Below are positions 8,252 to 17,237 of a stretch of 64,000 bases of DNA, one piece after another. Position 1 is the stretch's first letter. Every line of letters starts with the position of its first letter. A model generated the notes under the pieces. The model made no database searches. It saw nothing but the letters and a program-made list of their open reading frames with translations, and was not told the origin of the DNA. A program made the translations under genes and the position numbers. This stretch comes from Actinomadura rupiterrae (GTDB lineage: Bacteria; Actinomycetota; Actinomycetes; Streptosporangiales; Streptosporangiaceae): NCBI RefSeq assembly GCF_024172125.1, contig NZ_JAMZEA010000007.1, positions 496,001 through 560,000 of the forward strand, read 5' to 3'.

Positions 8252-9370
8252 ATGACCGAGGTTCCCGGCGACCGTCCGCCCCGCGCCGTCCACTGCCGGA
8301 CGGACCGCACGAGCCCGCGCCGCCCGCTCCGCGTCGTCCAGTGGGCCACCGGCGCGCTCGGACGCAGCGCCATCCGCGCGGTGCTGGAACGCCCCGACCT
8401 GGAGCTCGCCGGAGTCCGGGTGTTCGACCCGGCCAAGGACGGCATCGACGCCGGCACGCTCGCGGGCCGCGCCGAGACCGGCATCACCGCGACGCTGTCC
8501 ACCGAGGCCCTGCTCGACCTGGACGCCGACTGCGTCATCTACGCCCCCGCCCCCGGCGGCGCGCCGTTCGCCGACCTGGAGACCGTCCGCGCGCTACTCG
8601 CGTCCGGGAAGAACGTCATCTCCACGACCGGCTACGTCTACCCCCACGCGCACGGCCCCGGCCTGGTGGACGGCCTGGAGGACGCCTGCGCGCGCGGCGG
8701 GTCGTCCCTGCACGGCAGCGGCGTCAATCCCGGCTTCATGTCGGACGTGATGCCGCTGCTGCTGTCCCGGCTGTCGCGGCAGGTCACGCACGTGTTCGCG
8801 CGCGAGTGCTCGGACTTCTCCGGGCACCCCTCGAAGCGGATGCTGCACGACCTGGTCGGCCTCGGCCGCACCGAGGACGAGTTCGGCGCGTTCCTGCGGC
8901 ACGCCCGCCCGGTCATGCGCACCCACTTCGGCGAGAGCCTGCACCTGGTCGCCGCCGGGCTCGGGCTCGCCGCGCCCGAGGTGGACACCGACGTCGCGTT
9001 CCGGCTCGCCACCGAGGACGTCGAGGCCGCCGCCGGAACGGTCCGCAGGGGGACGGTCGCGGCCGTCCGCTGGACGTTCAGCGCGATGGTCGGCGGGCGC
9101 CCGGTGATCGGCCTGGAGACGATCTACAAGGCGGGCCCGGCGGTCGCGCCCGAGTGGGGACGTCCCGGCTACGCGGTGCGGGTCGAGGGCCGTCCGTCGA
9201 TCACCCTGACCACCGAGGAGGACTGGGTCACCAATGGCATCGCCGCCGCGGCCGCGCACGCGGTGAACGCCGTCCCGGTCGTCTGCGCCGCGCCGCCCGG
9301 CATCCGCACCTTCCTGGACCTGCCGCCCGTGCTCGGCCGCGCCTCCGTCCACCACCTCGCCGACGCCTGA
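8252..9370 (+). CDS. Dihydrodipicolinate-reductase-like NAD(P)-dependent dehydrogenase
   Basis: 372 aa. After a 26-residue basic tail comes RVVQWATGALGRSAIRAV, the Rossmann motif of the dihydrodipicolinate reductase-like / amine dehydrogenase-like family, then a GSGVNPGFMSDVMP core. Members are found in steroid and short-chain metabolism and in synthetic amine dehydrogenase work; the natural substrate here is unknown. ATG at 8252 is preferred over an upstream in-frame start at 8069 because GGAGG is suitably placed upstream of it and the upstream extension has no conserved features. Confidence 0.8.
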   Translation: MTEVPGDRPPRAVHCRTDRTSPRRPLRVVQWATGALGRSAIRAVLERPDLELAGVRVFDPAKDGIDAGTLAGRAETGITATLSTEALLDLDADCVIYAPAPGGAPFADLETVRALLASGKNVISTTGYVYPHAHGPGLVDGLEDACARGGSSLHGSGVNPGFMSDVMPLLLSRLSRQVTHVFARECSDFSGHPSKRMLHDLVGLGRTEDEFGAFLRHARPVMRTHFGESLHLVAAGLGLAAPEVDTDVAFRLATEDVEAAAGTVRRGTVAAVRWTFSAMVGGRPVIGLETIYKAGPAVAPEWGRPGYAVRVEGRPSITLTTEEDWVTNGIAAAAAHAVNAVPVVCAAPPGIRTFLDLPPVLGRASVHHLADA

Positions 9371-9405
9371 CCCCGGACGGGCCGATCGCTCGTCCGGGCG
9401 GGCCG

Positions 9406-10065
9406 TCAGCTCTGGACGGGCTCCTGGGGCTGCTCGTCGAGCGCCTCGGCCTCCTCCTCGGCCTCGCGCTTCTTCTTGCGGAAGTGCCAGACGACCAGGG
9501 CGACGACGGCGAGCACCGCGACACCGATCGCCAGGCCGCGGCCGGCGATCTTGGCGACGTGCTCGAAGGCGTTCCCGGCGAAGTAGCCGCCGAGGGTGAA
9601 GGTGACGACCCAGATGACGCCGCCGATGAAGTTGAACAGCAGGAACTTCGGATACGGCATCCGCGAGCAGCCGACGAGCGCGGGCATCAGGGCGCGCAGC
9701 AGCGCGGTGAAGCGGCCGATGACCACCGCGAACCCGCCGCGCTTGCGGATCATGTCCTGGGTCCTGCCGACCCGGGCCTCGTGTTTGGCCATGACCCTGG
9801 TCGTCAGCAGCCGGGGCCCGAGCTTGCGGCCGATCTCGTAGCCGACCGAGTCGCCGGTCACGGCCGCGACGACCGCGATGACCAGCAGCAGCGGCAGCGA
9901 CAGCTTGTGCTGGCTCGCCAGCACGCCGCCGACCACGATCGCCGTCTCGCCCGGCAGGACGAAGCCGAAGAACAGGGCCGCCTCCGCGAACACCAGCGCC
10001 GCGATCACCAGGTAGATGAGCGCGGGCGGCAGGCCGTCCACCAAGGCGTTGAAGTTCTCCAGCAT
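9406..10065 (-). CDS. DedA family membrane protein
   Basis: 219-residue DedA/SNARE-associated (VTT domain) protein. The family has been linked to phospholipid (undecaprenyl phosphate) flipping and proton-dependent homeostasis. FFGFVLPGETAIVVGG is the re-entrant PGE motif and GRFTALLRALMPALVG the arginine motif; hydrophobic stretches lie near residues 15-40, 50-75, 130-165 and 170-190. The C-terminus is a charged KKKREAEEEAEALDEQ tail. ATG 10065 fits the usual short N-terminus better than the upstream in-frame start at 10116. Confidence 0.88.
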   Translation of the reverse strand: MLENFNALVDGLPPALIYLVIAALVFAEAALFFGFVLPGETAIVVGGVLASQHKLSLPLLLVIAVVAAVTGDSVGYEIGRKLGPRLLTTRVMAKHEARVGRTQDMIRKRGGFAVVIGRFTALLRALMPALVGCSRMPYPKFLLFNFIGGVIWVVTFTLGGYFAGNAFEHVAKIAGRGLAIGVAVLAVVALVVWHFRKKKREAEEEAEALDEQPQEPVQS

Positions 10066-10222
10066 CCCGTCCCCCGCGGCAGGCGCTCCGCGCTTCTCGC
10101 GGTGCGGTCGATGCACTCATCGTAGTCAGCGCCCGGATCCTGGTGGATCCCTCTGAGGTCGCAGGGAAGGCCCTACTTTGGAGGGGTCCCGGGAAGTGAC
10201 GCCCACCGAGAGGACCACGGAC

Positions 10223-11191
10223 GTGACCGCGCAGCAGAACACCTCGGCGCAGCAGCAGGAGCCGGTTTCGGACGTCCCGAAGGAGATCGAGCGGGGCCGG
10301 TTCGTCCGGCAGCCGAACCGGTTCACCGGGGAGATCACCGCCGCCCCGGGCCCCTACCCCGCCGAGGCCGGGCGGTACCGGCTGCTGGTGTCCTACGCCT
10401 GCCCGTGGGCGCAGCGCAGCATGATCGTCCGGCGGCTGCTCGGCCTGGAGGACGCCATCTCGCTCGGCGTCGTGGACCCGATCCGGGACGAGCGCGGCTG
10501 GCGCTTCCCCGAGCCCGACCCGGTGACCGGCGCGACCTTCCTGTCCGAGCTGTACCTGGCCACCGACCCCGAGTACACCGGCAAGCGCTACACCGTCCCC
10601 TGCGTCTGGGACACCGTGACCGGACGCCTCGTCACCAACGACTTCCCGCACATCACGACGATGTTCGAGACCGAGTTCGCCGCGTTCCACAAACCCGGCG
10701 CGCCCGACCTCTACCCGGAGGAGCTGCGGCCGGAGATCGACGGGATGAACGAGCTGGTCTACGCGACGGTGAACAACGGCGTCTACAAGGCCGGGCTCGC
10801 CACCTCGCAGGACGCCTACGACGAGGCCGTGGACGCCCTGTTCGCCACGCTCGACCGCCTGGAGGAGCTGCTCGCCGACCGGCGCTACCTGGTCGGGAAC
10901 CGGCTCACCGAGGCCGACGTCCGGCTCTACCCGACGCTCGCCCGCTTCGACGCCGTCTACCACGGCCATTTCAAATGCAACCTGCGGCGCCTGGTCGACT
11001 ACCCGAACCTGTGGGGCTATGCCCGCGACCTCTACTCCCGTCCGGAGTTCAGCGGGACGACCGATTTCGACCAGATCAAACGGCACTACTACGGGACGCA
11101 CAAGATGATCAACCCGTCCGGGATCGTCCCCAGGGGCCCCGAGGTCGACTGGACCGCCCCGCACGACCGCGCCGAGCTCGGCCCGGCCTGA
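10223..11191 (+). CDS. Glutathionyl-hydroquinone reductase-like GST family enzyme
   Basis: About 322 aa. The family (YqjG/ECM4, xi-class GST) reduces S-thiolated hydroquinones using an active-site cysteine, here in SYACPWAQRS. GRFVRQPNRF at the N-terminus and the C-terminal helical domain LVGNRLTEADVRLYPTLARFD are typical. Actinomycetes use mycothiol rather than glutathione, so the thiol cofactor is presumably different. GTG 10223 with GAGAGG nine bases upstream is chosen; GTG 10196 (GGAGGGG upstream) and TTG 10178 are alternatives. Confidence 0.85.
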   Translation: MTAQQNTSAQQQEPVSDVPKEIERGRFVRQPNRFTGEITAAPGPYPAEAGRYRLLVSYACPWAQRSMIVRRLLGLEDAISLGVVDPIRDERGWRFPEPDPVTGATFLSELYLATDPEYTGKRYTVPCVWDTVTGRLVTNDFPHITTMFETEFAAFHKPGAPDLYPEELRPEIDGMNELVYATVNNGVYKAGLATSQDAYDEAVDALFATLDRLEELLADRRYLVGNRLTEADVRLYPTLARFDAVYHGHFKCNLRRLVDYPNLWGYARDLYSRPEFSGTTDFDQIKRHYYGTHKMINPSGIVPRGPEVDWTAPHDRAELGPA

Positions 11192-11406
11192 CCGCACAAC
11201 CCGCGGGCCCTCGTCGCCGCCCGGCTCGGACCTGCCTGACCACATAGCGGGCCGTTCACCCGATTCCGCTTAAGCACCTGCTTAAACGCTTAGAGGAGAC
11301 CTTCAGGGAGCGTTCAGGTTCGATCACTACGCTGGCCCACCTCCTGGACGCATCCCCCGCGGCGTCACACACACGAACAGACCCTCCGAAAGGTCTCCCT
11401 CAGAAA

Positions 11407-12078
11407 ATGCGCAGCCCCTTCTTCAACAACATGGACCAGGGCGAGCCCGTCCCCGGCCACTTCACGCTCCAGAACGGCAAGATGCTCCGCGTCCACCTCA
11501 ACGGGGACGTCATCGCCCGGCAGGGCGCCATGGTCGCCTTCCAGGGCCAGATGGACTTCGAGTACCAGGGTGCCGGCGGTGTCGGGAAGTTCCTCAAGAA
11601 GGCGCTGACCGGCGAGGGCGCGCCGCTGATGCGGGCCAAGGGCCAGGGCCTGCTGTTCCTCGCGCACAACGCCGAGGACATCCACCTGTTCTACCTGGAG
11701 AACGAGCAGATCACCGTGAACGGGGCCAACATCCTGGCCTACGACGCGCACCTGCAGACCGACATCAAGAAGGTCCAGGGCGCGGGCATGATGTCCGGCG
11801 GCCTGTTCAACACCACGATCGGCGGCACCGGCTGGGTGGCGGTGCACACGCACGGCGCCCCGGTCATGCTGGACGCCGGCCGGGCCCCGACCTTCGCCGA
11901 CGGCGACGCCGCCGTGGCGTGGAGCACCAGCCTCCAGGTCGGCGTCAACCGGACGATGAAGGCCGCCGCGCTGATCGGCCGCGGCAGCGGCGAGGCCATG
12001 CAGCTGGCCTTCCAGGGCCAGGGCTTCGTGCTCGTCCAGTCCAGCGAGGGCCCGACCGTGCCCGAGCACACGCACTGA
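11407..12078 (+). CDS. AIM24 family protein
   Basis: 223 aa. A beta-rich AIM24 (formerly DUF124) protein with the family pattern of repeated GAxMVAFQG-type strands, the conserved lysine run FLKKALTGEG and a GGLFNTTIGGTG turn. Bacterial members have no established reaction; the yeast homologue is a mitochondrial membrane-organisation factor. It is monocistronic: an 11-bp stem-loop follows at 12138. The upstream region has two GCTTAA copies near 11268-11284. Confidence 0.85.
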   Translation: MRSPFFNNMDQGEPVPGHFTLQNGKMLRVHLNGDVIARQGAMVAFQGQMDFEYQGAGGVGKFLKKALTGEGAPLMRAKGQGLLFLAHNAEDIHLFYLENEQITVNGANILAYDAHLQTDIKKVQGAGMMSGGLFNTTIGGTGWVAVHTHGAPVMLDAGRAPTFADGDAAVAWSTSLQVGVNRTMKAAALIGRGSGEAMQLAFQGQGFVLVQSSEGPTVPEHTH

Positions 12079-12137
12079 TCGACTTTCGCCGGGCGCCTTC
12101 CGGACGGCCCGGTCGGAGCCGGGCGGTGAGACCGTCG

Positions 12138-12170
12138 CCACACCCGTGACCTGCGCGGACACGGGTGTGG
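12138..12170 (+). terminator. Terminator after the AIM24 gene
   Basis: CCACACCCGTG (12138-12148) and CACGGGTGTGG (12160-12170) form a perfect 11-bp stem with an 11-base loop, 59 bases after the stop. Confidence 0.6.
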
Positions 12171-12332
12171 TGAACGTCGCCGATTAAACCCCTGAATACT
12201 GGGCAAAATCCCCAGTTTTGGGTCTTGAGCCGCGGAGCGCGCCCCGCGCTGGCATGGTGGACGCCCAAGTGCGAGTAGCCTTGACTCGTCTCAGAACTCA
12301 CCTGCGAGCTGCGGAAGAGGGCGATCTCCGCC

Positions 12333-15300
12333 GTGTCGACAGAGTCAGCGCCAACCAGTGCCGACCCCAAGACCACAGACTTCGGTGCCAACGAGTGGCT
12401 GGTTGACGAGCTGTACCAGAAGTACCTCGAAGACCCCAACTCCGTTGACGAGGCGTGGTGGAACTTCTTCGCGGACTACCAGCCGGGCTCCCGGCCGGCC
12501 GCGTCTCCACCGGTAGCCACGGCCCCCGCGGCGGGCGGCGCCACCACGGCCGACAGCGCCACCACCGCGCCGACGCCGCCGCCGGCCGCGCCGGAGCCCC
12601 AGGCCGGCGCTGACGGCAAGGCCGTCGCGAAGAAGGCGGCCAAGCCCGCCGGCCCGCCCGTCCCGGCGGGCGAGCAGGAGAAGCTGCGCGGCGTCGCGGC
12701 GCGCACGGCGCAGAACATGGACCTGAGCCTGTCGGTGCCGACGGCCACCTCCGTGCGCGCGGTGCCCGCCAAGCTGTTGATCGACAACCGCATCGTCATC
12801 AACAACCACCTCAAGCGCGGCCGCGGCGGCAAGGTCTCGTTCACCCACCTCATCGGGTTCGCCATCGTCAAGGCGATGGCCTCGATGCCGGAGATGAACC
12901 ACGCCTACGCCGAGGTCGACGGCAAGCCGACCCTGGTCCGGCCGGAGCACGTGAACTTCGGCCTCGCGATCGACCTGAGCAAGCCCGACGGCACGCGGCA
13001 ACTGGTCGTCCCGTCGGTCAAGGCGGCCGAGACACTCGACTTCCGCCAGTTCTGGGCGGCCTACGAGGAGATCGTCCGCAAGGCGCGCGGCAACAAGCTG
13101 ACGCTGGACGACTTCCAGGGCACCACGATCTCGCTGACCAACCCCGGCACCATCGGCACGGTCCACTCGGTGCCGCGGCTGATGCCCGGCCAGGGCACGA
13201 TCATCGGCGTCGGCGCGATGGAGTACCCGGCCGAGTTCTCCGGCGCGTCCGAGGAGACCCTCGCGCGCATGGGGATCAGCAAGGTCATGACGCTGACCTC
13301 GACCTACGACCACCGGATCATCCAGGGCGCGCAGTCCGGCGACTTCCTGCGCCGGATCCACCAGCTGCTGCTGGGCGAGGACGGCTTCTACGACGAGATC
13401 TTCGCCGCGCTGCGCATCCCGTACGAGCCGGTGCGCTGGGTGAAGGACATCTCGGCCACGCACGAGGACGACGTGGCCAAGGTCGCGCGCGTGCACGAGC
13501 TGATCCACGCCTACCGGGTCCGCGGCCACCTGATGGCCGACACCGACCCGCTGGAGTACAAGCAGCGCCGCCACCCCGACCTCGACATCCTGCAGCACGG
13601 CCTGACCCTGTGGGACCTGGAGCGCGAGTTCGCGACCGGCGGGTTCGGCGGCAAGCCGACCATGAAGCTGCGCGACATCCTCGGCGTGCTGCGCATGGCC
13701 TACTGCCGGACGATCGGCATCGAGTACATGCACATCCAGGATCCCGAGGAGCGCGCCTGGATCCAGGCCCGCGTCGAGATCCCGCACGACAAGCCGAACC
13801 GCGACGAGCAGCTGCACATCCTGCGCCGGCTGAACAGCGCCGAGGCGTTCGAGACGTTCCTGCAGACCAAGTACGTCGGGCAGAAGCGGTTCTCGCTGGA
13901 GGGCGGCGAGTCGCTGATCCCGCTGCTCGACTCGGTGATCGGGGCGGCCGCGACCGAGAACCTGGACGAGGTCGTCGTCGGCATGGCGCACCGCGGCCGG
14001 CTGAACGTGCTCGCCAACATCATCGGCAAGTCCTACGGGCAGATCTTCGGCGAGTTCGAGGGCAACCTCGACCCGCGGTCCGCGCAGGGCTCCGGCGACG
14101 TCAAGTACCACCTGGGCGCGCAGGGCGACTTCACCGCCGCCGATGGCGCCACCATCCACACCGAGCTGGTCGCCAACCCGTCCCACCTGGAGACGGTCGA
14201 CCCGGTGCTGGAGGGCGTCGTCCGCGCCAAGCAGGACCTGCTGGATGTCGGCGAGGCCGGGTTCACCATCCTGCCGATCCTGATCCACGGCGACGCCGCG
14301 TTCGCCGGCCAGGGCGTGGTCGCCGAGACGCTGAACCTGTCGCAGCTGCGCGGCTACCGCACCGGCGGCACGGTGCACGTGGTGGTCAACAACCAGGTCG
14401 GCTTCACCACCGCGCCGGAGTACTCGCGGTCCAGCGTGTACGCCACCGACGTGGCCCGGATGATCCAGGCGCCGATCTTCCACGTGAACGGCGACGACCC
14501 CGAGGCGTGCGCCCGGGTGGCGAGGCTCGCGTTCGAGTACCGCCAGACGTTCAAGAAGGACGTCGTCATCGACATGATCTGCTACCGGCGCCGGGGCCAC
14601 AACGAGTCGGACAACCCCTCGTTCACCCAGCCGCTGATGTACGACCTGATCGACGCCAAGCGGTCGGTGCGCAAGCTCTACACCGAGGCGCTGATCGGCC
14701 GCGGCGACATCACGGTCGAGGAGGCCGAGGCCGCGCTGCGCGACTACCAGGAGCAGCTGGAGCGCGCGTTCACCGAGACCCGCGAGGCGGCCAAGAAGCC
14801 CCTCGAACCGGGCGCGGTGGTCAAGCCGGACGTCGAGGAGATCATCCCGATCGACCACGCCGCGGCCGGCTCGGCGATCAGCGGCGAGACGGTCAAGCGG
14901 CTGATCCAGTCGCAGGTGAGCCTGCCCGAGGGCTTCTCGGTGCACCCGCGCCTGCAGCCGATCCTGCAGCGCCGCGTGCAGTCGGTCGACGACAACGCGA
15001 TCGACTGGGCGACCGGCGAGCTGCTGGCGTTCGGCTCGCTGCTCATCGACGGCCACCCGGTCCGCCTGGTCGGCCAGGACTCCCGGCGCGGCACCTTCGG
15101 CCAGCGGCACGCGGTGCTGGTGGACCGCAAGTCCGGCGAGGAGTACACGCCGCTCAAGCAGTTCGGCCAGGGCACCTCGAAGTTCTACGTGCACGACTCG
15201 CTGCTCAGCGAGTACGCGGCCATGGGCTTCGAGTACGGCTACTCCATGACCCGCCCGAACGCGCTGGTCGCGTGGGAGGCGCAGTTCGGCGACTTCGCCA

Positions 15301-16031
15301 ACGGCGCGCAGTCGGTCGTGGACGAGTACATCTCGTCCGGCGAGCAGAAGTGGGGGCAGCGCTCCAGCGTCGTCCTGCTGCTGCCGCACGGCTACGAGGG
15401 CCAGGGGCCGGACCACTCGTCCGCGCGCATCGAGCGCTACCTGCAGATGTGCGCGCAGGACAACATGACGGTCGCCTACCCGACCACCCCGGCGAACTAC
15501 TTCCACCTGCTGCGCTGGCAGGTGCTGTCGGGCCGGGGCAAGCCGCTCATCGTGTTCACGCCGAAGTCGCTGCTGCGGCTGAAGGCGGCGACGTCGGCGG
15601 TCAGCGAGGTCACCGAGGGCGCGTTCCAGCCGGTGATCCCGGAGCGCAACGCCGAGATCGACCCGGCGGGCGTGCGGCGGGTGCTGCTCACCTCGGGCAA
15701 GATCTACTACGACGTGGTGGCGCAGCGGGACAAGCTGGAGCGGAACGACACCGCCGTGGTGCGGGTCGAGCGGCTCTACCCGGCGCCGGCCGAGGAGATC
15801 AAGGCCGAGCTGGCCAAGTACCCCGAGGGCGTCGAGGTCGTCTGGGTGCAGGACGAGCCGGCGAACATGGGCGCCTGGCCGTTCATGGCGCTGAAGCTGC
15901 CGCACCTGATCGACGGGTTGAAGATGACCCGGGTGTCGCGCCCGGCGTCGTCCTCCCCCGCGGTCGGTTCGGCCAAGCTGCACCAGGCGGAGCAGGAGGC
16001 GCTGCTCGGCCGCCTGTTCGGCGACAAGTAG
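12333..16031 (+). CDS. kgd: Multifunctional 2-oxoglutarate dehydrogenase/decarboxylase (E1-E2 fusion)
   Basis: 1232-residue actinobacterial fusion (Kgd/OdhA type). The N-terminal ~45 residues (NEWLVDELYQKYLEDP) are the E1o entry segment. An Ala/Pro linker follows, then an E2o-type acyltransferase core without a lipoyl domain (about 130-360, catalytic DHRIIQG), then the ThDP-dependent E1o (about 370-1232) with GMAHRGRLNVLAN and GDAAFAGQGVVAE. It decarboxylates 2-oxoglutarate and supplies the succinyl transferase step of the TCA complex, with lipoyl groups from another protein. In relatives it is inhibited by the FHA protein GarA/OdhI. Start is GTG 12333. Confidence 0.96.
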   Translation: MSTESAPTSADPKTTDFGANEWLVDELYQKYLEDPNSVDEAWWNFFADYQPGSRPAASPPVATAPAAGGATTADSATTAPTPPPAAPEPQAGADGKAVAKKAAKPAGPPVPAGEQEKLRGVAARTAQNMDLSLSVPTATSVRAVPAKLLIDNRIVINNHLKRGRGGKVSFTHLIGFAIVKAMASMPEMNHAYAEVDGKPTLVRPEHVNFGLAIDLSKPDGTRQLVVPSVKAAETLDFRQFWAAYEEIVRKARGNKLTLDDFQGTTISLTNPGTIGTVHSVPRLMPGQGTIIGVGAMEYPAEFSGASEETLARMGISKVMTLTSTYDHRIIQGAQSGDFLRRIHQLLLGEDGFYDEIFAALRIPYEPVRWVKDISATHEDDVAKVARVHELIHAYRVRGHLMADTDPLEYKQRRHPDLDILQHGLTLWDLEREFATGGFGGKPTMKLRDILGVLRMAYCRTIGIEYMHIQDPEERAWIQARVEIPHDKPNRDEQLHILRRLNSAEAFETFLQTKYVGQKRFSLEGGESLIPLLDSVIGAAATENLDEVVVGMAHRGRLNVLANIIGKSYGQIFGEFEGNLDPRSAQGSGDVKYHLGAQGDFTAADGATIHTELVANPSHLETVDPVLEGVVRAKQDLLDVGEAGFTILPILIHGDAAFAGQGVVAETLNLSQLRGYRTGGTVHVVVNNQVGFTTAPEYSRSSVYATDVARMIQAPIFHVNGDDPEACARVARLAFEYRQTFKKDVVIDMICYRRRGHNESDNPSFTQPLMYDLIDAKRSVRKLYTEALIGRGDITVEEAEAALRDYQEQLERAFTETREAAKKPLEPGAVVKPDVEEIIPIDHAAAGSAISGETVKRLIQSQVSLPEGFSVHPRLQPILQRRVQSVDDNAIDWATGELLAFGSLLIDGHPVRLVGQDSRRGTFGQRHAVLVDRKSGEEYTPLKQFGQGTSKFYVHDSLLSEYAAMGFEYGYSMTRPNALVAWEAQFGDFANGAQSVVDEYISSGEQKWGQRSSVVLLLPHGYEGQGPDHSSARIERYLQMCAQDNMTVAYPTTPANYFHLLRWQVLSGRGKPLIVFTPKSLLRLKAATSAVSEVTEGAFQPVIPERNAEIDPAGVRRVLLTSGKIYYDVVAQRDKLERNDTAVVRVERLYPAPAEEIKAELAKYPEGVEVVWVQDEPANMGAWPFMALKLPHLIDGLKMTRVSRPASSSPAVGSAKLHQAEQEALLGRLFGDK

Positions 16032-16049
16032 CGGAACGAGTTCGGCGAG

Positions 16050-16078
16050 GGGGTCCCGGCGCGGTGCGCCGGGGCCCC
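16050..16078 (+). terminator. Hairpin after kgd
   Basis: GGGGTCCCGGCGC (16050-16062) pairs with GCGCCGGGGCCCC (16066-16078) over 13 bp, with one G-U pair possible only in the plus-strand RNA. It lies between kgd and the small DUF6104 gene, so it may terminate or attenuate read-through. Confidence 0.6.
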
Positions 16079-16100
16079 TTCCCGTGCGGCAGGGAGGACC

Positions 16101-16286
16101 ATGTACTTCACGGACCGGGGCATCGAGGAGCTGGCGGAGCGGCGCGGCGAGGAGTCGGTGAGCTTCCACTGGCTGGCCGAGCGGCTGCGCGAGTTCGTGG
16201 ACCTGAACCCGGAGTTCGAGACGCCGGTCGAGCGGCTGGCCACCTGGATGGCCCGCCTGGACGACGACGACCCCGACGACGAGTAG
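16101..16286 (+). CDS. Small DUF6104-type protein
   Basis: 61 aa. Begins MYFTDRGIEELAERRG and ends in an acidic DDDDPDDE tail, matching the short actinobacterial family often found beside the 2-oxoglutarate dehydrogenase gene. Function unknown. GGGAGG lies four bases before the ATG. A bulged GC hairpin follows the stop (about 16293-16322). Confidence 0.75.
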   Translation: MYFTDRGIEELAERRGEESVSFHWLAERLREFVDLNPEFETPVERLATWMARLDDDDPDDE

Positions 16287-16348
16287 CAGCCCGTCCCGGG
16301 CGGCCCGCATCGCGGGCGGGACGACGCGCCCGAAAAACGCGATACATC

Positions 16349-16376
16349 TTGACTTTCCGGCGACGCGACATATCGT
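16349..16376 (+). promoter_or_regulatory. Housekeeping-type promoter of the DUF4097-PadR operon
   Basis: TTGACT (16349-16354) and TATCGT (16371-16376) are separated by 16 bases, 45 bases upstream of the ATG. CGATA at 16340 and TATCG at 16371 form an inverted pair flanking the promoter and could be part of the PadR operator. That last point is inference from the usual autoregulation of PadR operons. Confidence 0.5.
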
Positions 16377-16420
16377 GTTGTCCCGTAAGGTGTTGCTTCC
16401 GGACGGAGGGTTGAGGCGCC

Positions 16421-17227
16421 ATGTCGCGGTGGACGATCGACGAGCCGACCACGCTCGAATTCGACGGGGTGGTGGCGCTGCGGGCCACGCTGATCGCCGG
16501 GAGCGTCTCGGTGGTCGCCGGGACGGGGCGTCCCTCGGTGCACGTCGACAGCGTGGACGGGCCGCCGCTGCAGGTGGCGCACGAGGCCGGGATGCTGGCG
16601 ATCACGCACGAGAAGCTGATCGAGGGCGTGCTGAGCTGGCTGCGCACGCAGAAGGCCAGCGCGCACGTCACGGTGACCGTCCCGGCGGACTGCCCGGTCA
16701 GCCTCAACCTGGTCTCCGCGGACGCCGTCATCACCGGCATCCACGCCCGCACCCAGGTCCGGTCCGCCACCGGGGACGTGACGCTGCACGACGTGGCGGG
16801 CGACATCGAGGCCAACACGGTCTCGGGCGACGTCGAGGCGTCCGGGCTGGACGGCCGGGTCACCTTCATCTCCGCGTCCGGGGAGCTGGCCCTGGCGGGC
16901 GGCTCGCTGGACCGGCTGGCCGCCCGCTCGATCAGCGGCCGCGTCTCCGCCGACGTCGAGCTGCGCGGCGAGGGCCGCACCGAGATCCAGACCGTGTCCG
17001 CGGACGTGGCCGTCCGGCTGCCCGAGCACGCCTCCACCCGCGTCGTGCTGAACTCCGGCACCGGACGCGTCGAGGCGTCCTTCCCCGAGCTCGCCCGCCA
17101 GGACCGGGCCATCGCGCGCTCGGTGTCGGGAAAGCTGGGCGACGGCTCGGCGGACCTGACCGTCAACACCATCTCCGGCAACGTGACGCTGCTGTCCCGG
17201 CCCGCGCACGACGCCCTGGAAGACTGA
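16421..17227 (+). CDS. DUF4097 beta-strand repeat protein
   Basis: 268 aa. The middle is a repetitive right-handed beta structure with recurring GDV/GxV turns (ATGDVTLHDVAGDIEANTVSGDVEASG), the DUF4097 family seen with PadR regulators and LiaF/LiaG-like envelope-stress systems. No signal peptide or membrane segment is visible, so it is probably cytoplasmic. It lies 10 bases upstream of the PadR gene in one transcription unit. Confidence 0.85.
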   Translation: MSRWTIDEPTTLEFDGVVALRATLIAGSVSVVAGTGRPSVHVDSVDGPPLQVAHEAGMLAITHEKLIEGVLSWLRTQKASAHVTVTVPADCPVSLNLVSADAVITGIHARTQVRSATGDVTLHDVAGDIEANTVSGDVEASGLDGRVTFISASGELALAGGSLDRLAARSISGRVSADVELRGEGRTEIQTVSADVAVRLPEHASTRVVLNSGTGRVEASFPELARQDRAIARSVSGKLGDGSADLTVNTISGNVTLLSRPAHDALED

Positions 17228-17237
17228 AGGAGTCGAG

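Noticed and set aside
12345..16310. 1321-residue open frame opposite kgd
   Set aside because: It is antisense to a fully conserved gene; its residues are arginine/leucine/valine-rich with no domain, as expected from high-GC codon bias.
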